The position numbers were made by a program, and so were the translations under genes. From assembly GCF_023544865.1 (NCBI RefSeq), contig NZ_JAMJFX010000008.1:62001-126000 (forward strand): 64,000 nt of DNA, written 5' to 3'. The number at the start of each line of letters is the position of its first letter. Position 1 is the first letter of the stretch. The DNA is from Phaeovulum molybdatiresistens. GTDB lineage: Bacteria; Pseudomonadota; Alphaproteobacteria; Rhodobacterales; Rhodobacteraceae. Shown one piece after another: positions 51,426 through 64,000 of this stretch. The notes under the pieces are model-generated. The model was not told where the DNA came from. It did no database searches and saw only the letters and a program-made list of their open reading frames with translations.

Positions 51426-51762
51426 TCTGGCCGATGCATCCGCAGAATTGGCAGCTTGTTGCCGAGCCCGCCGCGCGGGTCAAGGAAAGCTTTGCCACAT
51501 CGGTCCTGCGGGCGCATCCTGATGGTGTGGCGTATCCGGGCCGCGCCCGTGGGCGCCGCATCTGTCTAGTCCGTACCCCTTCCCTTCCCCTGCGGCCCGG
51601 TCCCTTGCGGGTCGGGCCGCTTTTTCCGGGGCGCGGGGCTGGGCGGTCGCTTCGGCAGGACTTTGCCGAAGGGCAGGTCGGATCACGTCTTCTTGGCTTT
51701 CCCTCGGACGCAATTTCGCTAGAGTCTGCGCAGACAAAAACCCTGTGCGGAGGCAGTTTCAC
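51426..51762 (+). other. 337-bp intergenic region with one terminator
   Basis: An open frame runs through this stretch (ATG 51422 overlapping the previous stop), but it has no clear RBS, continues into other genes and is not convincing. The strong terminator at 51592-51625 lies in the middle. The last ~130 bp should hold the promoter of the glycine-zipper lipoprotein gene; I see no clear boxes. Confidence 0.5.
51592..51625 (+). terminator. Intrinsic terminator
   Basis: GCGGCCCG (51592-51599) pairs with CGGGCCGC (51613-51620), extended inward by CCC/GGG, then five T (51621-51625). It lies 166 bp after the preceding gene, so a long 3' UTR or a small RNA is possible. Confidence 0.85.
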
Positions 51763-51987
51763 ATGCGCAAATCCCCCTTCATCCTTGCCCTTCTGGCGGC
51801 TGGCACCCTTGCGGGCTGCATGCAGACCGATGGCGAACGTGCCGTGGTCGGCGCCGCGGCTGGCGCGCTCGTCGCGGATGCGCTGGACGAAAACATGGTC
51901 GCCGGTGCCGCGCTTGGCGCGCTTGCGGGCAGCTATTGCGACGATCTCAACGTGCCCGGCTGCACGCCGCGCCCCAGCTACTACTGA
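51763..51987 (+). CDS. Glycine-zipper lipoprotein
   Basis: 74 residues. The signal ends in a lipobox (LAGC, Cys ~18), followed by MQTDGERAVVGAAAGALVADALDE and NMVAGAALGALAGSYCDD. The Gly/Ala-spaced hydrophobic stretches form glycine-zipper helices as in outer-membrane lipoproteins of the Rick_17kDa/YMGG type. Two more Cys are near the C-terminus. GGAGG lies 10 bp before ATG 51763. A good terminator follows. The function is unknown, probably envelope. Confidence 0.8.
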   Translation: MRKSPFILALLAAGTLAGCMQTDGERAVVGAAAGALVADALDENMVAGAALGALAGSYCDDLNVPGCTPRPSYY

Positions 51988-52029
51988 TATCCGGCTGTCT
52001 GCCCCCATCGGGGCGGGCCTGACAGATCG

Positions 52030-52062
52030 CGCCATCGGGGCCCCGTGCCCCGGTGGCGTTTT
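52030..52062 (+). terminator. Intrinsic terminator after the glycine-zipper lipoprotein gene
   Basis: An 11-bp stem (52030-52040 with 52048-52058, one U-G wobble, 7-nt loop) followed by TTTT at 52059-52062 and a further T-run. It isolates the lipoprotein gene from pccA. Confidence 0.8.
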
Positions 52063-52145
52063 CATTTTCACCGCAACGGTCACAGACACGACTGCCAACA
52101 CGAAGGGCGGGCGGGGCACTCCCCGCCCGATGGGAAGGGACTGAC

Positions 52146-54149
<2,004 letters not shown>

Positions 54150-54193
54150 TCACGCTTGCGCCGCAGGATCGCTGCCCGGGCCGGATGGCCCGC

Positions 54194-54242
54194 GCCGCGC
54201 TTGCGGCGCAAACGAATGGATGTGCCGCGCTTGCGGCGCAAA
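54194..54242. repeat. Tandem hairpin repeat, period 30 bp
   Basis: GCCGCGCTTGCGGCGCAAA occurs at 54194-54212 and identically at 54224-54242. Each copy folds as GCCGC-GCTT-GCGGC. It lies between the convergent pccA and DUF4174 genes and may help terminate both. Confidence 0.7.
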
Positions 54243-54255
54243 ACTGCCGCCGGGG

Positions 54256-54795
54256 TCAGCCCCCGGTGGTGGTCCCGGTTTCGGGGGCGGGGGGCGCCAG
54301 CCCCAGCGACTGGTTGCGGATTTCCTCGCGCCGGATCGGCATCTTGTCGATCGCGCGCATGATCTCGCGCCCGTCCCAGGGCAGGGGCTTGCGCAGCGCG
54401 ACCGAGCCGTCCTTTTCCACGATGACCAGCGCAAAGCCGCGCGGCCGCAGCGCCCGGCGCACCGGGCTGAGCGGCGCGGGCGTGGTGTCGGTGATCACCA
54501 CCACATCGCGCGCCGCCAGTTCGGGCCAGCGCGCCGCCAGAAGCCGCATCTGTTCGATGAAGGCGGGGTCTTCGGGCGTATCGGCAAAGACGACGATGGG
54601 GCGTTTTTTCCAGACAAATTCGCTTAAATCGGTGTCTTGCGCGGCAATGGGCGCAAACACCATCGGGTCCGGTGCCGCCTGGTCGGCCGGGGTCAAGGGG
54701 TCCGGGGGTGGCACAGTGGCATCCTGCGCGCTGGCCGCAAGGGCCGAAAATCCTGCCAGAACAAGGGCAAGCGCCAGCATCGGGATTTGCACCAT
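54256..54795 (-). CDS. DUF4174 exported protein
   Basis: A 179-residue protein with signal peptide (MLALALVLAGFSALAASAQ). After a Pro-rich spacer the domain runs DLSEFVWKKRPIVVFADTPEDPAFIEQM, DVVVITDTTP and GFALVIVEKDGSVALRKPLPWDGREIMRAIDKMPIRREEI, the DUF4174 pattern (thioredoxin-like fold without the CxxC). The function is unknown; it is periplasmic. AAAGGAGG precedes the ATG, and a good promoter with an expected very short leader is upstream. Confidence 0.85.
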   Translation of the reverse strand: MVQIPMLALALVLAGFSALAASAQDATVPPPDPLTPADQAAPDPMVFAPIAAQDTDLSEFVWKKRPIVVFADTPEDPAFIEQMRLLAARWPELAARDVVVITDTTPAPLSPVRRALRPRGFALVIVEKDGSVALRKPLPWDGREIMRAIDKMPIRREEIRNQSLGLAPPAPETGTTTGG

Positions 54796-54814
54796 CAGAT
54801 CCTCCTTTGCTGTT

Positions 54815-54843
54815 CATATAGGGATGCGAGGCGCGCAGGGCAA
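54815..54843 (-). promoter_or_regulatory. Predicted promoter of the DUF4174 gene
   Basis: Minus strand: TTGCCC (54843-54838), a 17-bp spacer and TATATG (54820-54815), about 19 bp before the start codon. Confidence 0.55.
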
Positions 54844-54973
54844 AGCCGGAAGCCCGGCATTTTCAGAAAATCCGACCATTAAGCCCTTGGCCAGAGCTTG
54901 TCGTGCAGACTGGCGCCAGATCGGGGCGGCGCTGCGTGCGCGCCCCGGCGCGGCAGCGGCGATGGAGGCAGGA

Positions 54974-55856
54974 ATGGCGGGCCCGGTCGAGGTGATCTTG
55001 CATGTGGGCGCGCATCGCACCGGCACCACATCGCTGCAAAGCTGGCTTTTGCAGAATGCCGATGCGCTGGAAGGCGCGGGCATTGCGGTCTGGGGCCCGG
55101 ACCGGACCCGCGGCGGGCTGTTCGCGGGGCTGATGAAGCGGCCCGATGCCGTGACCCTGGCCGATGATATGCTGGCGCAGCGGTCGGCCGCGCGCATCCG
55201 CGATGAACTGGACCGGCTGGCCGGGGCGGGCATCCGCCAGCTGATCGTGTCCGAGGAAAACATGATCGGCACCATGCCGATCTGCCTGGACCATGCGACG
55301 ATCTATCCCGATGCGCGCGCGCGGCTGGACCGGATCGCGGCGGCCTTCGATGGCGCGGTGACCGGGGTGGGGCTGGCGCTGCGCAGCTATGATGACTGGT
55401 GGGCCTCGGTCCTGGCCACGGCGGCCGGGCCGGGCGTGGCGCAGACGGACGTTCTGCACCGCCTTGCGGGCCATCCGCGTGGCTGGCAGCGCATCATCGC
55501 CACCCTGGCCGAGGCATTTCCCGACGCGCGCCGCATCGTCTGGCCCTTTGAGGCGCTGGTGGGCCGCCACGGCGCGCAGCTGCGCCTGCTGACCGGGGGC
55601 GCGGCCCTGCCCCCGGGCCTTTATGAGGAGCGGCGGGCCCGCAATGCCCGGCTGCGGGCGCTGCCGGGGGGCGGCGTGGCGGATGCGGGCGCGCCGGTGC
55701 CCTTTGCCCCCGCCCAGCGGGCCGCGCTGCGCGCCCGCTATGAACAGGATCTGGCCTGGCTGCGCGCTGGCGTGGCGGGCGTGATATATACCGAAACGGT
55801 TGCCGAAAGCCCGGGGACACAGGCGGGCACGGCGGCAGAGGAAGAAGGACCATCCC

Positions 55857-55885
<29 letters not shown>
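54974..55885 (+). CDS. Sulfotransferase-like P-loop protein overlapping mcm
   Basis: 303 residues. The first strand and loop are [20 protein letters not shown]: a PAPS-type phosphate-binding loop (GAHRTGTTS) as in bacterial sulfotransferase-like proteins. The rest has [15 protein letters not shown] and a long helical C-terminus. The acceptor is unknown. GGAGG lies 5 bp before ATG 54974. The C-terminal 28 residues are hydrophilic, and their codons overlap the first 29 nt of mcm in another frame, so the true end may be unimportant for the fold. Confidence 0.72.
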
Positions 55886-57989
<2,104 letters not shown>

Positions 57990-57997
57990 CCGGGAAG

Positions 57998-58048
57998 CCG
58001 GGGGCGCTGCCCCCGGACCCCCGGGATATTTCTGCAAAGCCGAAGGGG
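57998..58048. repeat. Dispersed intergenic repeat, copy 8
   Basis: Hairpin CCGGGGGC-GCT-GCCCCCGG (57998-58016), then core ACCCCCGGGATATTTCTGCA and AAGCCGAAGGGG. It starts 9 bp after the mcm stop. The core end merges with the left arm of the terminator that follows. Confidence 0.75.
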
Positions 58049-58070
58049 CAGGGGGTTTTCCTGCCCCTTT
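58043..58070 (+). terminator. Intrinsic terminator of mcm
   Basis: AAGGGGCAGG (58043-58052) pairs perfectly with CCTGCCCCTT (58060-58069), a 7-nt loop, then T and GCTTTGG. The stem is strong and the T-run short. Confidence 0.7.
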
Positions 58071-58132
58071 GCTTTGGTCTTGCGCGGCGGTCGCGGCTTG
58101 CGCAAGCTGTCTGGACAGCAGCAGGGGGTAGC

Positions 58133-58630
58133 ATGGAGCGCGTGACGATCCGACCGGCCTGTGCAGATGACATCGGGCCGATCGTGGAGTTCTGGAATCC
58201 GGTGATCCGCGAGACGGCGATCACCTTTTCCTCCGAGGAAAAGACCGTGCCGGGGTTGGCGGCGCTGTTTGCCCAGCGCAGGGCCGAGGGGCGCGGGGTT
58301 CTTGTGGCCGCGCAGGACGGGGCGGTCCTGGGTGTGGCGCTTTACGGTCAGTTCCGCGCTGGCAATGGCTATGCCCATGCGATGGAACATACGATCATTC
58401 TGGCGCCTGCGGCGCGCGGGCGCGGGATCGGGCGGACGCTGATGGCCGCGCTGGAGGATCATGCCCGCCACGGCGGGGCGCATGTGATGGTGGCCGGCGT
58501 GTCGGCCGAGAACCGCGCGGGGATCGCTTTTCACGCGGCCCTTGGCTATGTCAAAACCGGGCGGATGCCGCAGGTCGGGCGGAAATTTGCGCGCTGGCTT
58601 GATCTTGTGTTGATGCAAAAGGTGCTGTGA
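58133..58630 (+). CDS. GNAT acetyltransferase (MnaT/Pat-like)
   Basis: 165 residues with GNAT motif A APAARGRGIGRTLMAALEDHA (acetyl-CoA pyrophosphate loop) and the preceding strand AMEHTIILAP. The N-terminal TIRPACADDIGPIVEFWNPVIRETAITFSSEEK and GYVKTGRMPQVGRKFARWLDLVLMQK resemble the L-amino-acid (methionine sulfone/phosphinothricin) N-acetyltransferases. The true acceptor is unknown. It heads a plus-strand run that continues into the DjlA-like gene 18 bp later. Confidence 0.87.
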   Translation: MERVTIRPACADDIGPIVEFWNPVIRETAITFSSEEKTVPGLAALFAQRRAEGRGVLVAAQDGAVLGVALYGQFRAGNGYAHAMEHTIILAPAARGRGIGRTLMAALEDHARHGGAHVMVAGVSAENRAGIAFHAALGYVKTGRMPQVGRKFARWLDLVLMQKVL

Positions 58631-58648
58631 CCCGTTAAGGTCGGGTGC

Positions 58649-59356
58649 ATGGACAAGCCGCTTTCCCTTTGGACCCGCGTATCGCAGGCCTTGGCCGCCC
58701 TGAGCCGGGGCGAGGGGCTTTCAGCCGTGTTCGACCATCTGCGCGGCGCGCCCGAACGCAGCCCCGAACGCAGCGTTGCCTTTACCATCGCGGTGATCGC
58801 GCTGGGGGCAAAGATGGCCAAGGCCGATGGCCGGGTGACCCGCAATGAGGTCGCGGCCTTTCGCGAGGTGTTCCAGATCCCGCCCGGCGAAGAGGCCAAT
58901 GCCGCGCGCGTCTTCAACCTGGCGCGCACCGATGTGGCGGGGTTCGACGCCTATGCCCGCAAGATCGCGGCGATGTTCGGCACCGGCACGCCGGCGCTGA
59001 TGGACCTGCTGGAGGGGTTGTTCTTCATCGCCGTGGCGGATGGGGATTATCACGATGCCGAGGATGCATTCCTGCGCGAAGTGGCGCGAATCTTTGGGCT
59101 GGAGGAGTGTTGTTTCCTGTCGCTGCGCGCCTCTTTCGTGCCCGATGCCGCGCCTGACCCCTGGACAGTGCTGGAAGTTGCGCCGGGCACCCCGCTGGAG
59201 GAGGCGCGCGCCGCCTGGCGCCGCTTGGTGCGCGAGGCCCATCCCGACCGCGCCATCGCCCGGGGCCTGCCCGAAGAGGCGGTGAAGCTGGCCGAATCGC
59301 GGGTGATCGCGCTGAACCGCGCCTGGGAGGAGATCAGCCGGAACAAGGCTGCCTGA
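58649..59356 (+). CDS. DjlA-like co-chaperone (TerB + J domain)
   Basis: 235 residues. The N-terminal TerB-like helical domain is at ~35-160 (AFTIAVIALGAKMAKADGRVTRNEVAAF). The C-terminal J domain is at ~172-235 with EAHPDRAIA (HPD triad intact). E. coli DjlA has an N-terminal membrane helix; none is visible here. It would stimulate DnaK. It lies 13 bp before the EEP-family gene, so probably in an operon. Confidence 0.9.
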   Translation: MDKPLSLWTRVSQALAALSRGEGLSAVFDHLRGAPERSPERSVAFTIAVIALGAKMAKADGRVTRNEVAAFREVFQIPPGEEANAARVFNLARTDVAGFDAYARKIAAMFGTGTPALMDLLEGLFFIAVADGDYHDAEDAFLREVARIFGLEECCFLSLRASFVPDAAPDPWTVLEVAPGTPLEEARAAWRRLVREAHPDRAIARGLPEEAVKLAESRVIALNRAWEEISRNKAA

Positions 59357-59369
59357 GGGAGGGGCCGCG

Positions 59370-60383
59370 ATGCGCATCGCCACCTATAATATCGAATGGT
59401 TTTCCAACCTGTTCGACCGCAATGGCGAGATGCTGGATGATGATGCGCCCTCGTCGCGCTATCAGGTGACCCGGGCGCAGCAGTTGGGGGCGCTGGGGAT
59501 CGTGTTCACCGCGCTGGATGCCGATGCGGTGATGGTGATCGAGGCGCCCGACAACAACCGCCGGCGCCAGACCGTGACCATGCTGGAGGCCTTTGCGCAG
59601 AAATTCGGCCTGCGCCAGCGCCGCGCGCTTTTGGGCTTTTCCAACGATACGCAGCAGGAAATCGCGCTGATGTATGACCCCGATGTGCTGATCGCCAGCC
59701 ATGATCCGCGCGGCGGCGGCGAGGACAGCCCGCGCTTTGACCAAAGCTATCGGATCGATCTGGACATCGATGCCAAGCTGGATACCGTGGTGTTTTCCAA
59801 GCCGCCGCTGGAGGTGGCGCTGGAAACCGCGGGCGGGCGGCAGCTGCGGCTGATCGGGGTGCATGTGAAATCCAAGGCCCCGCATGGCGCCACCACGCCC
59901 GAAGCCGCGATCCGCATCGCGATCGACAACCGGCGCACGCAGCTGGCGCAATGCATCTGGCTGCGGGCGCGGGTCGAAGAGCATTTGGCAGCGCAGGAAA
60001 GCCTGATCGTTCTGGGCGATTTCAACGACGGTCCGGGCCTTGATGAATATGAAAAGCTGTTCGGCCGGTCCGGGGTCGAGATCGTCCTGGGTGAGGATGC
60101 GCCGCCCGATCTGCGCCTGCGCGATCCGCATGCGCGCATTCACATGGCCCATGGCAGTGCCGCCGCGCCCGCCTCGGCCCGGTTCTATCTGGCCGAAGAG
60201 GGGCAGTATTTCTCGGCCATGCTGGATTTCGTGATGCTGTCGCCCGATCTGTGCGCGGCCAATCCGCGCTGGCGGATCTGGCATCCGTTCGATGACCCGG
60301 TCTGTTATGCCACGCCCGAACTGCGCGAGGCGCTGTTGCAGGCGTCGGATCATTTTCCGGTCAGTGTGGATGTAGCGCTTTGA
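59370..60383 (+). CDS. Endonuclease/exonuclease/phosphatase-family protein
   Basis: 337 residues with the EEP fold: TYNIEWFSNLFDRNGE at the start, VMVIEAPDNN, VHVKSKAPHG, VLGDFNDGPGLDEYEKL and the terminal SDHFPVSVDVAL. Catalytic Asp/Asn and His positions are present. There is no signal peptide. The substrate could be nucleic acid or a phosphoester. It sits in the GNAT-DjlA-EEP run. Confidence 0.9.
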   Translation: MRIATYNIEWFSNLFDRNGEMLDDDAPSSRYQVTRAQQLGALGIVFTALDADAVMVIEAPDNNRRRQTVTMLEAFAQKFGLRQRRALLGFSNDTQQEIALMYDPDVLIASHDPRGGGEDSPRFDQSYRIDLDIDAKLDTVVFSKPPLEVALETAGGRQLRLIGVHVKSKAPHGATTPEAAIRIAIDNRRTQLAQCIWLRARVEEHLAAQESLIVLGDFNDGPGLDEYEKLFGRSGVEIVLGEDAPPDLRLRDPHARIHMAHGSAAAPASARFYLAEEGQYFSAMLDFVMLSPDLCAANPRWRIWHPFDDPVCYATPELREALLQASDHFPVSVDVAL

Positions 60384-60424
60384 TCCCCCCTGAAAAACCG
60401 CGGCGGAAAGGTTATATTTGCACC

Positions 60425-60787
60425 ATGAAACATCTTGCGATGATCCTTGCCGTGGCGCTGGCCGTGGCCCCCGCGGGGGCGCAGACCCCCGATCCCGCGC
60501 CCGAAAGCGAGGTTGAGGAAGGCTTCAGCCTGCTGGAAGAGGGGGCAAAGCTGTTGCTGCGCGGCTTGATGGGCGAAATTGGCCCCGCGCTGGAAGACAT
60601 GCAGCGCAGTCTGGAAGATGCGGGGGCGGAACTTGGGCCGCTTCTGGCCGAAATGATGCGCCTGATCGACGATCTGCAGCATTATCAGGTGCCCGAACGG
60701 CTACCCAATGGCGACATCATCATCCGGCGCAAGCCCGATGCGCCCGCGCCGCCCGCAGATGGGGCCAATCCCGAGATCGAGATCTGA
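60425..60787 (+). CDS. Small exported acidic helical protein
   Basis: 120 residues. The signal peptide MKHLAMILAVALAVAPAGAQ is followed by an amphipathic, acidic helical region (EEGFSLLEEGAKLLLRGLMGEIGPALEDMQRSLEDAG) and a short IIIRRK/Pro-rich end. Relatives are sometimes labelled AAA+ ATPase, but no Walker motif is present. The function is unknown; it is periplasmic. ATG 60425 was chosen at the signal peptide. It lies 41 bp after the EEP gene and converges on ppx. Confidence 0.78.
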   Translation: MKHLAMILAVALAVAPAGAQTPDPAPESEVEEGFSLLEEGAKLLLRGLMGEIGPALEDMQRSLEDAGAELGPLLAEMMRLIDDLQHYQVPERLPNGDIIIRRKPDAPAPPADGANPEIEI

Positions 60788-60791
60788 AGTC

Positions 60792-62345
60792 TTACGCCCC
60801 GGGCGCGCCCGGGCGGATCACGGCGGCCTCGGCCTTCATCGCATTGGCCAGCGATTGCAGCCGCGCCTCGGCCACCTCACCGAACAGGCCGGCGCCCTGT
60901 TTCGTCAGCTGCAGTTCCAGCACCTGCCGCTTGGCATGGAATTTCAGCGCGCCCGCATCCTGGGGCGAGCTGATGGCGAACATCGCGCCAAAACGCATCG
61001 CCTTGCCCAGAACCTCGGCCTGTTGCTGCTGATCGGGGGGCAGCAGGGTGAACACCCGTTCCATCCGCGACCCCGCGCGCGAATTCTTGTAGCGGTGCAG
61101 CAGCGCAAGCCCCAGAAACACCCGTTCGGCATGCGACAGCGCGGCCATGTTGGCGCGGGTCACATTGTCGAAACAGGCCTCGGCCCGGTAATCGGGATGG
61201 GTGCGCCAGGTCGTGTCATGCAGCAGGCAGGCCGCCTTGATCAGCCGGACCCGGTCGGGCGGGGCGTCCTTGAACAGCGGCTGGATAAAGGCGTACAGCT
61301 TCTTGCCGAAGCCGGGCATCCGCGCCATCGTGCGTTCGGCATGGCGGCAGGCCTCGATCAGCGGATCGCGCCGGCGCAGTTTTTCGGGCATCTGTTCATA
61401 CAGCAGTCCTTCGCGGATGCCATAGGACGACACGTCGATTTCCTTTGGCGCGAATTCCTCGACCAGGGCGCGCAGCACCAGGCTGGCCAGCGGCACCAGG
61501 TCCATCCGCGCGGCCGAGGTGCCGGTGCGCGCGCGCAGGGCCGCCATGTCGTTCTTTTCGATCCAGTCCACCGTGCGGGCGATGCTGTCGGGGTCCATCC
61601 GGTATTCGTGCAGCACCAGCAGCGGATAGTCGCGCCGTTCCATGTCCAGCCGCGCGATCGCCCGCCACGACCCGCCGACCAGATAGATCCGGTCATGATC
61701 GCGGCCCATCCGGTCGGCCAGATCGGCCATGACCGCGCCGATATGGGCGATCACCTCTTTGCGGCCGCCCTTGATCTGCTGAAGCCGGAACGGCCCCAAC
61801 TGTGAGGTGATCCGCCGCCCCACGCGCCCGCCGCGCACCTCGGCCAGTTCCATCGAGTTGCCGCCGATGTCGCAGACCAGCCCCTCGGCATCGGGCCAGC
61901 CGAGCAGCACACCCTGGGCCGACAGGCGCGCCTCTTCGGGGCCGTCGATCACATGTAGCCGCAGCCCGGTTTCCTTTTCCGCCAGCTTGCGGAATTCGGG
62001 GCCGTCGGCGGCATCGCGCACGGCGGCGGTGGCGACGCAGGCCAGGTCGATGCCCATGCCGCACGCCAGAAGCGAAAAGCGTTTCATTGCCGCAAGCGCG
62101 CGTTCGCGCCCGCGCGGGTTCAGCCGGCCGGTCTCGGCCAGCCCCTGGCCCAACCCCGCCATGACCTTTTCGTTGTAGAAATAGGCTGGACTGCGCGCCG
62201 CGCCGTCAAAGACCACCATCCGGACCGAGTTCGATCCCACGTCGACCACGCCCACGCGTTCCAGCGCGCGGGCCGATGGGTCGTCGAACAGCGGTTTGCC
62301 GAAGGGGTCGAAGTCGTCGCCTTCGGTATCGGTCCATCCGTCCAT
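60792..62345 (-). CDS. ppx: Exopolyphosphatase / pppGpp phosphohydrolase (Ppx-GppA)
   Basis: 517 residues. ASKHA-fold motifs are VGVVDVGSNSVRMVVFDG (phosphate 1), LVCDIGGNSMELAEV (phosphate 2) and VYLVGGS-like RIYLVGGSWRAIA. A C-terminal HD-like helical part has ACLLHDTTWRTHPDYRAE. It degrades polyphosphate or pppGpp. The gene is 51 bp downstream of ppk on the same strand, a typical ppk-ppx pair that opposes synthesis and breakdown. Confidence 0.94.
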   Translation of the reverse strand: MDGWTDTEGDDFDPFGKPLFDDPSARALERVGVVDVGSNSVRMVVFDGAARSPAYFYNEKVMAGLGQGLAETGRLNPRGRERALAAMKRFSLLACGMGIDLACVATAAVRDAADGPEFRKLAEKETGLRLHVIDGPEEARLSAQGVLLGWPDAEGLVCDIGGNSMELAEVRGGRVGRRITSQLGPFRLQQIKGGRKEVIAHIGAVMADLADRMGRDHDRIYLVGGSWRAIARLDMERRDYPLLVLHEYRMDPDSIARTVDWIEKNDMAALRARTGTSAARMDLVPLASLVLRALVEEFAPKEIDVSSYGIREGLLYEQMPEKLRRRDPLIEACRHAERTMARMPGFGKKLYAFIQPLFKDAPPDRVRLIKAACLLHDTTWRTHPDYRAEACFDNVTRANMAALSHAERVFLGLALLHRYKNSRAGSRMERVFTLLPPDQQQQAEVLGKAMRFGAMFAISSPQDAGALKFHAKRQVLELQLTKQGAGLFGEVAEARLQSLANAMKAEAAVIRPGAPGA

Positions 62346-62396
62346 CGTTCCACCCCGGTTGCGAGTCGCCGCTGCGGCGCGGCGCGAACCTAACCG

Positions 62397-64000
62397 TTAG
62401 TCCATGCTGTGGGCAAGCTTGGGAACGTCTTTCGCCCCCGCCGACCCCCGCCCCGACAGCGAGGGGTTTTCCATGAAGAAGCGATGGCAGCTGAACAAAT
62501 CCTCACGCCCCTCGGGCAGGGGGCGGACGAATTTGCCATCAGGCTGCAGGATCCAGCTTTGTGCCTCATCGGCCATGTTGGCGGCCATGATCTGGCTGAC
62601 GATCTGGGCCTTGACGGTGTCATTCTGCGCCTCGACCAGGGTTTCGACCCGGCGGTTCAGGTTACGCCCCATCCAGTCGGCCGAGGAAAAGAACACCCGC
62701 GCCTTTTTCGACGGCAGGCCGTGGCCATTGCCGAAACAGACGATGCGGGAATGTTCCAGGAATCGTCCGACGATCGACTTGACGCGGATGTTTTCCGACA
62801 GCCCCTTGATGCCCGGCCGCACGCCGCAGATGCCGCGCACCACAAGGCTGATCTTCACGCCCGCGTTGGAGGCGGCATAAAGCGCGTCGATCACCTCGGG
62901 GTCGATCAGGCTGTTCATCTTGGCCCAGATCTCGGCCGGGCGGCCGGTGCGGGCATGTTCCGCCTCGCGCGCGATCAACTCCAGCAGACGGGGCTTCAAC
63001 GTGATCGGGCTGATCGCCAGATTTTCCAGCCCCTCGGGCTGAACATAGCCCGACAGGTAATTGAACACCTTGGTCGCATCGCGCCCCAGCGCCGCATCGC
63101 AGGTGAAAAAGCTCAGATCGGTATAGATGCGCGCGGTGATCGGGTGATAGTTGCCGGTGCCGTAATGGGTATAGGTGACCAGCTGGTCGCCTTCGCGCCG
63201 CACCACGGTGGAAATCTTGGCATGCGTTTTCAGATTCATGAAGCCATAGACGACATGCGCGCCCGCCCGTTCCAGCCGCCGCGACTGGCGGATATTGGCG
63301 GCCTCGTCAAAGCGGGCCTTCAGTTCGACCAGCGCGGTGACGGATTTGCCCGCCTCGGCCGCCTCGCACAGGGCATCGACGATGGGGCTGTCCTTCGAGG
63401 TGCGATACAGCGTCTGCTTGATCGCCAGCACATTGGGGTCCGCCGCCGCCTGGTTCAGGAAGCGGATCACCATGTCGAAGGTTTCATAGGGGTGGTGCAG
63501 CAGCATGTCCTTTTGCCGGATCGCGGCGAACATGTCGCCGTCATGGTCCTGCACCCGTTCGGGCACACGCGGGGCGAAGGCCGGCCACAGCAGATCGGGG
63601 CGGGACGACAGCACCAGATCCTTCAGATCGGCCATGCCCAGCAGGCCGCGCACTTCGACCACCTCATCGGGGCTGACGTGCAATTCCTCCATGATCAGCG
63701 AGCGCAGCGTTTCGGGCGCGCCTGCCGTGATCTTCAGCCGGATCACCTGGCCGCGGCGGCGCCGCTTCAGCGCGGTTTCGAATTCGCGGACCAGATCCTC
63801 GGCCTCATCCTCGACCTCCAGGTCGCTGTCGCGCAGCACGCGGAAGGCGCAATGGCCGGTGTCGCTATACCCCGGGAACAGCGAGCCCAGATGCAGCAGC
63901 AGCAATTCTTCCAGCGGCAGGAACCGCGCCTCGCCCGGCAGGCGGATGAAGCGGTCGATCTGCTGCGGGATCGGCAACAGCGCCTGCAAGCGGCGCTTGT
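62397..64000 (-). CDS. ppk: Polyphosphate kinase (C-terminal part; N-terminus beyond the window)
   Basis: The frame is open through the window edge, so about 190 N-terminal residues are missing relative to the ~720-residue family. The visible part contains the two phospholipase-D-like catalytic domains with the essential His in [14 protein letters not shown] and the second in [11 protein letters not shown], plus [16 protein letters not shown] [17 protein letters not shown] and [13 protein letters not shown]. The enzyme makes polyphosphate from ATP at the membrane. Paired with ppx immediately downstream. Confidence 0.95.
   Translation of the reverse strand, partial: KRRLQALLPIPQQIDRFIRLPGEARFLPLEELLLLHLGSLFPGYSDTGHCAFRVLRDSDLEVEDEAEDLVREFETALKRRRRGQVIRLKITAGAPETLRSLIMEELHVSPDEVVEVRGLLGMADLKDLVLSSRPDLLWPAFAPRVPERVQDHDGDMFAAIRQKDMLLHHPYETFDMVIRFLNQAAADPNVLAIKQTLYRTSKDSPIVDALCEAAEAGKSVTALVELKARFDEAANIRQSRRLERAGAHVVYGFMNLKTHAKISTVVRREGDQLVTYTHYGTGNYHPITARIYTDLSFFTCDAALGRDATKVFNYLSGYVQPEGLENLAISPITLKPRLLELIAREAEHARTGRPAEIWAKMNSLIDPEVIDALYAASNAGVKISLVVRGICGVRPGIKGLSENIRVKSIVGRFLEHSRIVCFGNGHGLPSKKARVFFSSADWMGRNLNRRVETLVEAQNDTVKAQIVSQIMAANMADEAQSWILQPDGKFVRPLPEGREDLFSCHRFFMENPSLSGRGSAGAKDVPKLAHSMD

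Noticed and set aside
51422..52144. Open frame starting at an ATGA overlap after the 134-residue gene
   Set aside because: It runs through a strong terminator and antiphase to the glycine-zipper lipoprotein gene; Arg/Pro-rich, with no convincing RBS or domain.
60425..60787. AAA+ ATPase label for the small exported protein
   Set aside because: No Walker A or B motif, only 120 residues and a signal peptide.

Overview
The window is a chromosomal stretch of a high-GC alphaproteobacterium, almost certainly order Rhodobacterales (Rhodobacter/Paracoccus relatives). The evidence is the gene content: fdxA and carD together, a PccR-type acyl-CoA regulator with pccB, pccA and methylmalonyl-CoA mutase nearby, a DUF6497 protein, tiny Rhodobacterales-type lipoproteins, choXWV divergent from betIBA, and strongly G/C-ending codons. 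I see no insertion sequence, prophage, integrase, CRISPR array or rRNA. The only RNA gene I can support is tRNA-Tyr. Coding density is high and most of the region looks like core genome.

Layout. 1-3 kb: C-terminal end of an SUV3-like helicase, hslR, fdxA, carD. 3-7.7 kb: a KefB-type K+/H+ antiporter and a 913-residue Ala/Pro-rich membrane protein with a PilM/GspL-like N-terminus and a PilP/GspC-like C-terminus. 7.9-12.6 kb: metY, a DxD glycosyltransferase-like protein, tRNA-Tyr, rlmB, a YHS-domain protein and a CoA-binding protein. 12.7-22.1 kb: a long minus-strand locus for uptake and gamma-glutamylation of an amine (four-gene polar amino acid/amine ABC transporter, two PuuA-like glutamine synthetases, a class I glutamine amidotransferase, a PuuB-like oxidase, then a DegT-family aminotransferase). 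22.2-28.5 kb: TerB, DUF1330, an ABM monooxygenase-fold protein, BI-1, a quinone oxidoreductase, a PraR-like XRE regulator, hisN and guaD. 28.6-34.6 kb: mgtE, 5-formyl-THF cyclo-ligase, a YmdB-type phosphoesterase, an SLC13 permease, a lipoprotein and yebC. 34.7-37.3 kb: argP, a LysE/ArgO exporter and an EamA permease. 37.3-44.1 kb: choline uptake (choX, choW, choV) divergent from betI-betB-betA. 44.2-58 kb: a nuclease, a DUF465 protein, pccR, an MFS pump, a DUF486 protein, then pccB ... pccA ... mcm with small uncharacterised genes between them. 58-64 kb: GNAT, DjlA-like, EEP-family, a small exported protein, ppx and the C-terminal part of ppk.

How the genes work together. PccA+PccB carboxylate propionyl-CoA to methylmalonyl-CoA, the mutase takes methylmalonyl-CoA on to succinyl-CoA, and PccR probably senses the acyl-CoA state: perfect TTTGCAAA words lie in the pccR and pccB promoter regions. 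ChoXWV bring in choline, which BetA and BetB oxidise to glycine betaine. A near-perfect palindrome over the betI -35 box is a convincing BetI operator. The amine locus looks like a variant Puu pathway. Ppk and Ppx make and degrade polyphosphate from adjacent genes.

Non-coding signals. A dispersed repeat made of a G/C hairpin plus a short core ending in AAGAAGAAG-like sequence recurs at seven intergenic loci, nearly always just after a stop codon. Strong intrinsic terminators follow carD, BI-1, yebC, the DUF465 gene, mcm and others. Hairpins sit directly after the substrate-binding-protein gene in both ABC operons. Nothing here is a clearly new multi-gene system. The best candidates for second looks are the PilM/PilP-like fusion, the PccR site arrangement, the variant gamma-glutamylation locus, the repeat family and two possible small-RNA spots.
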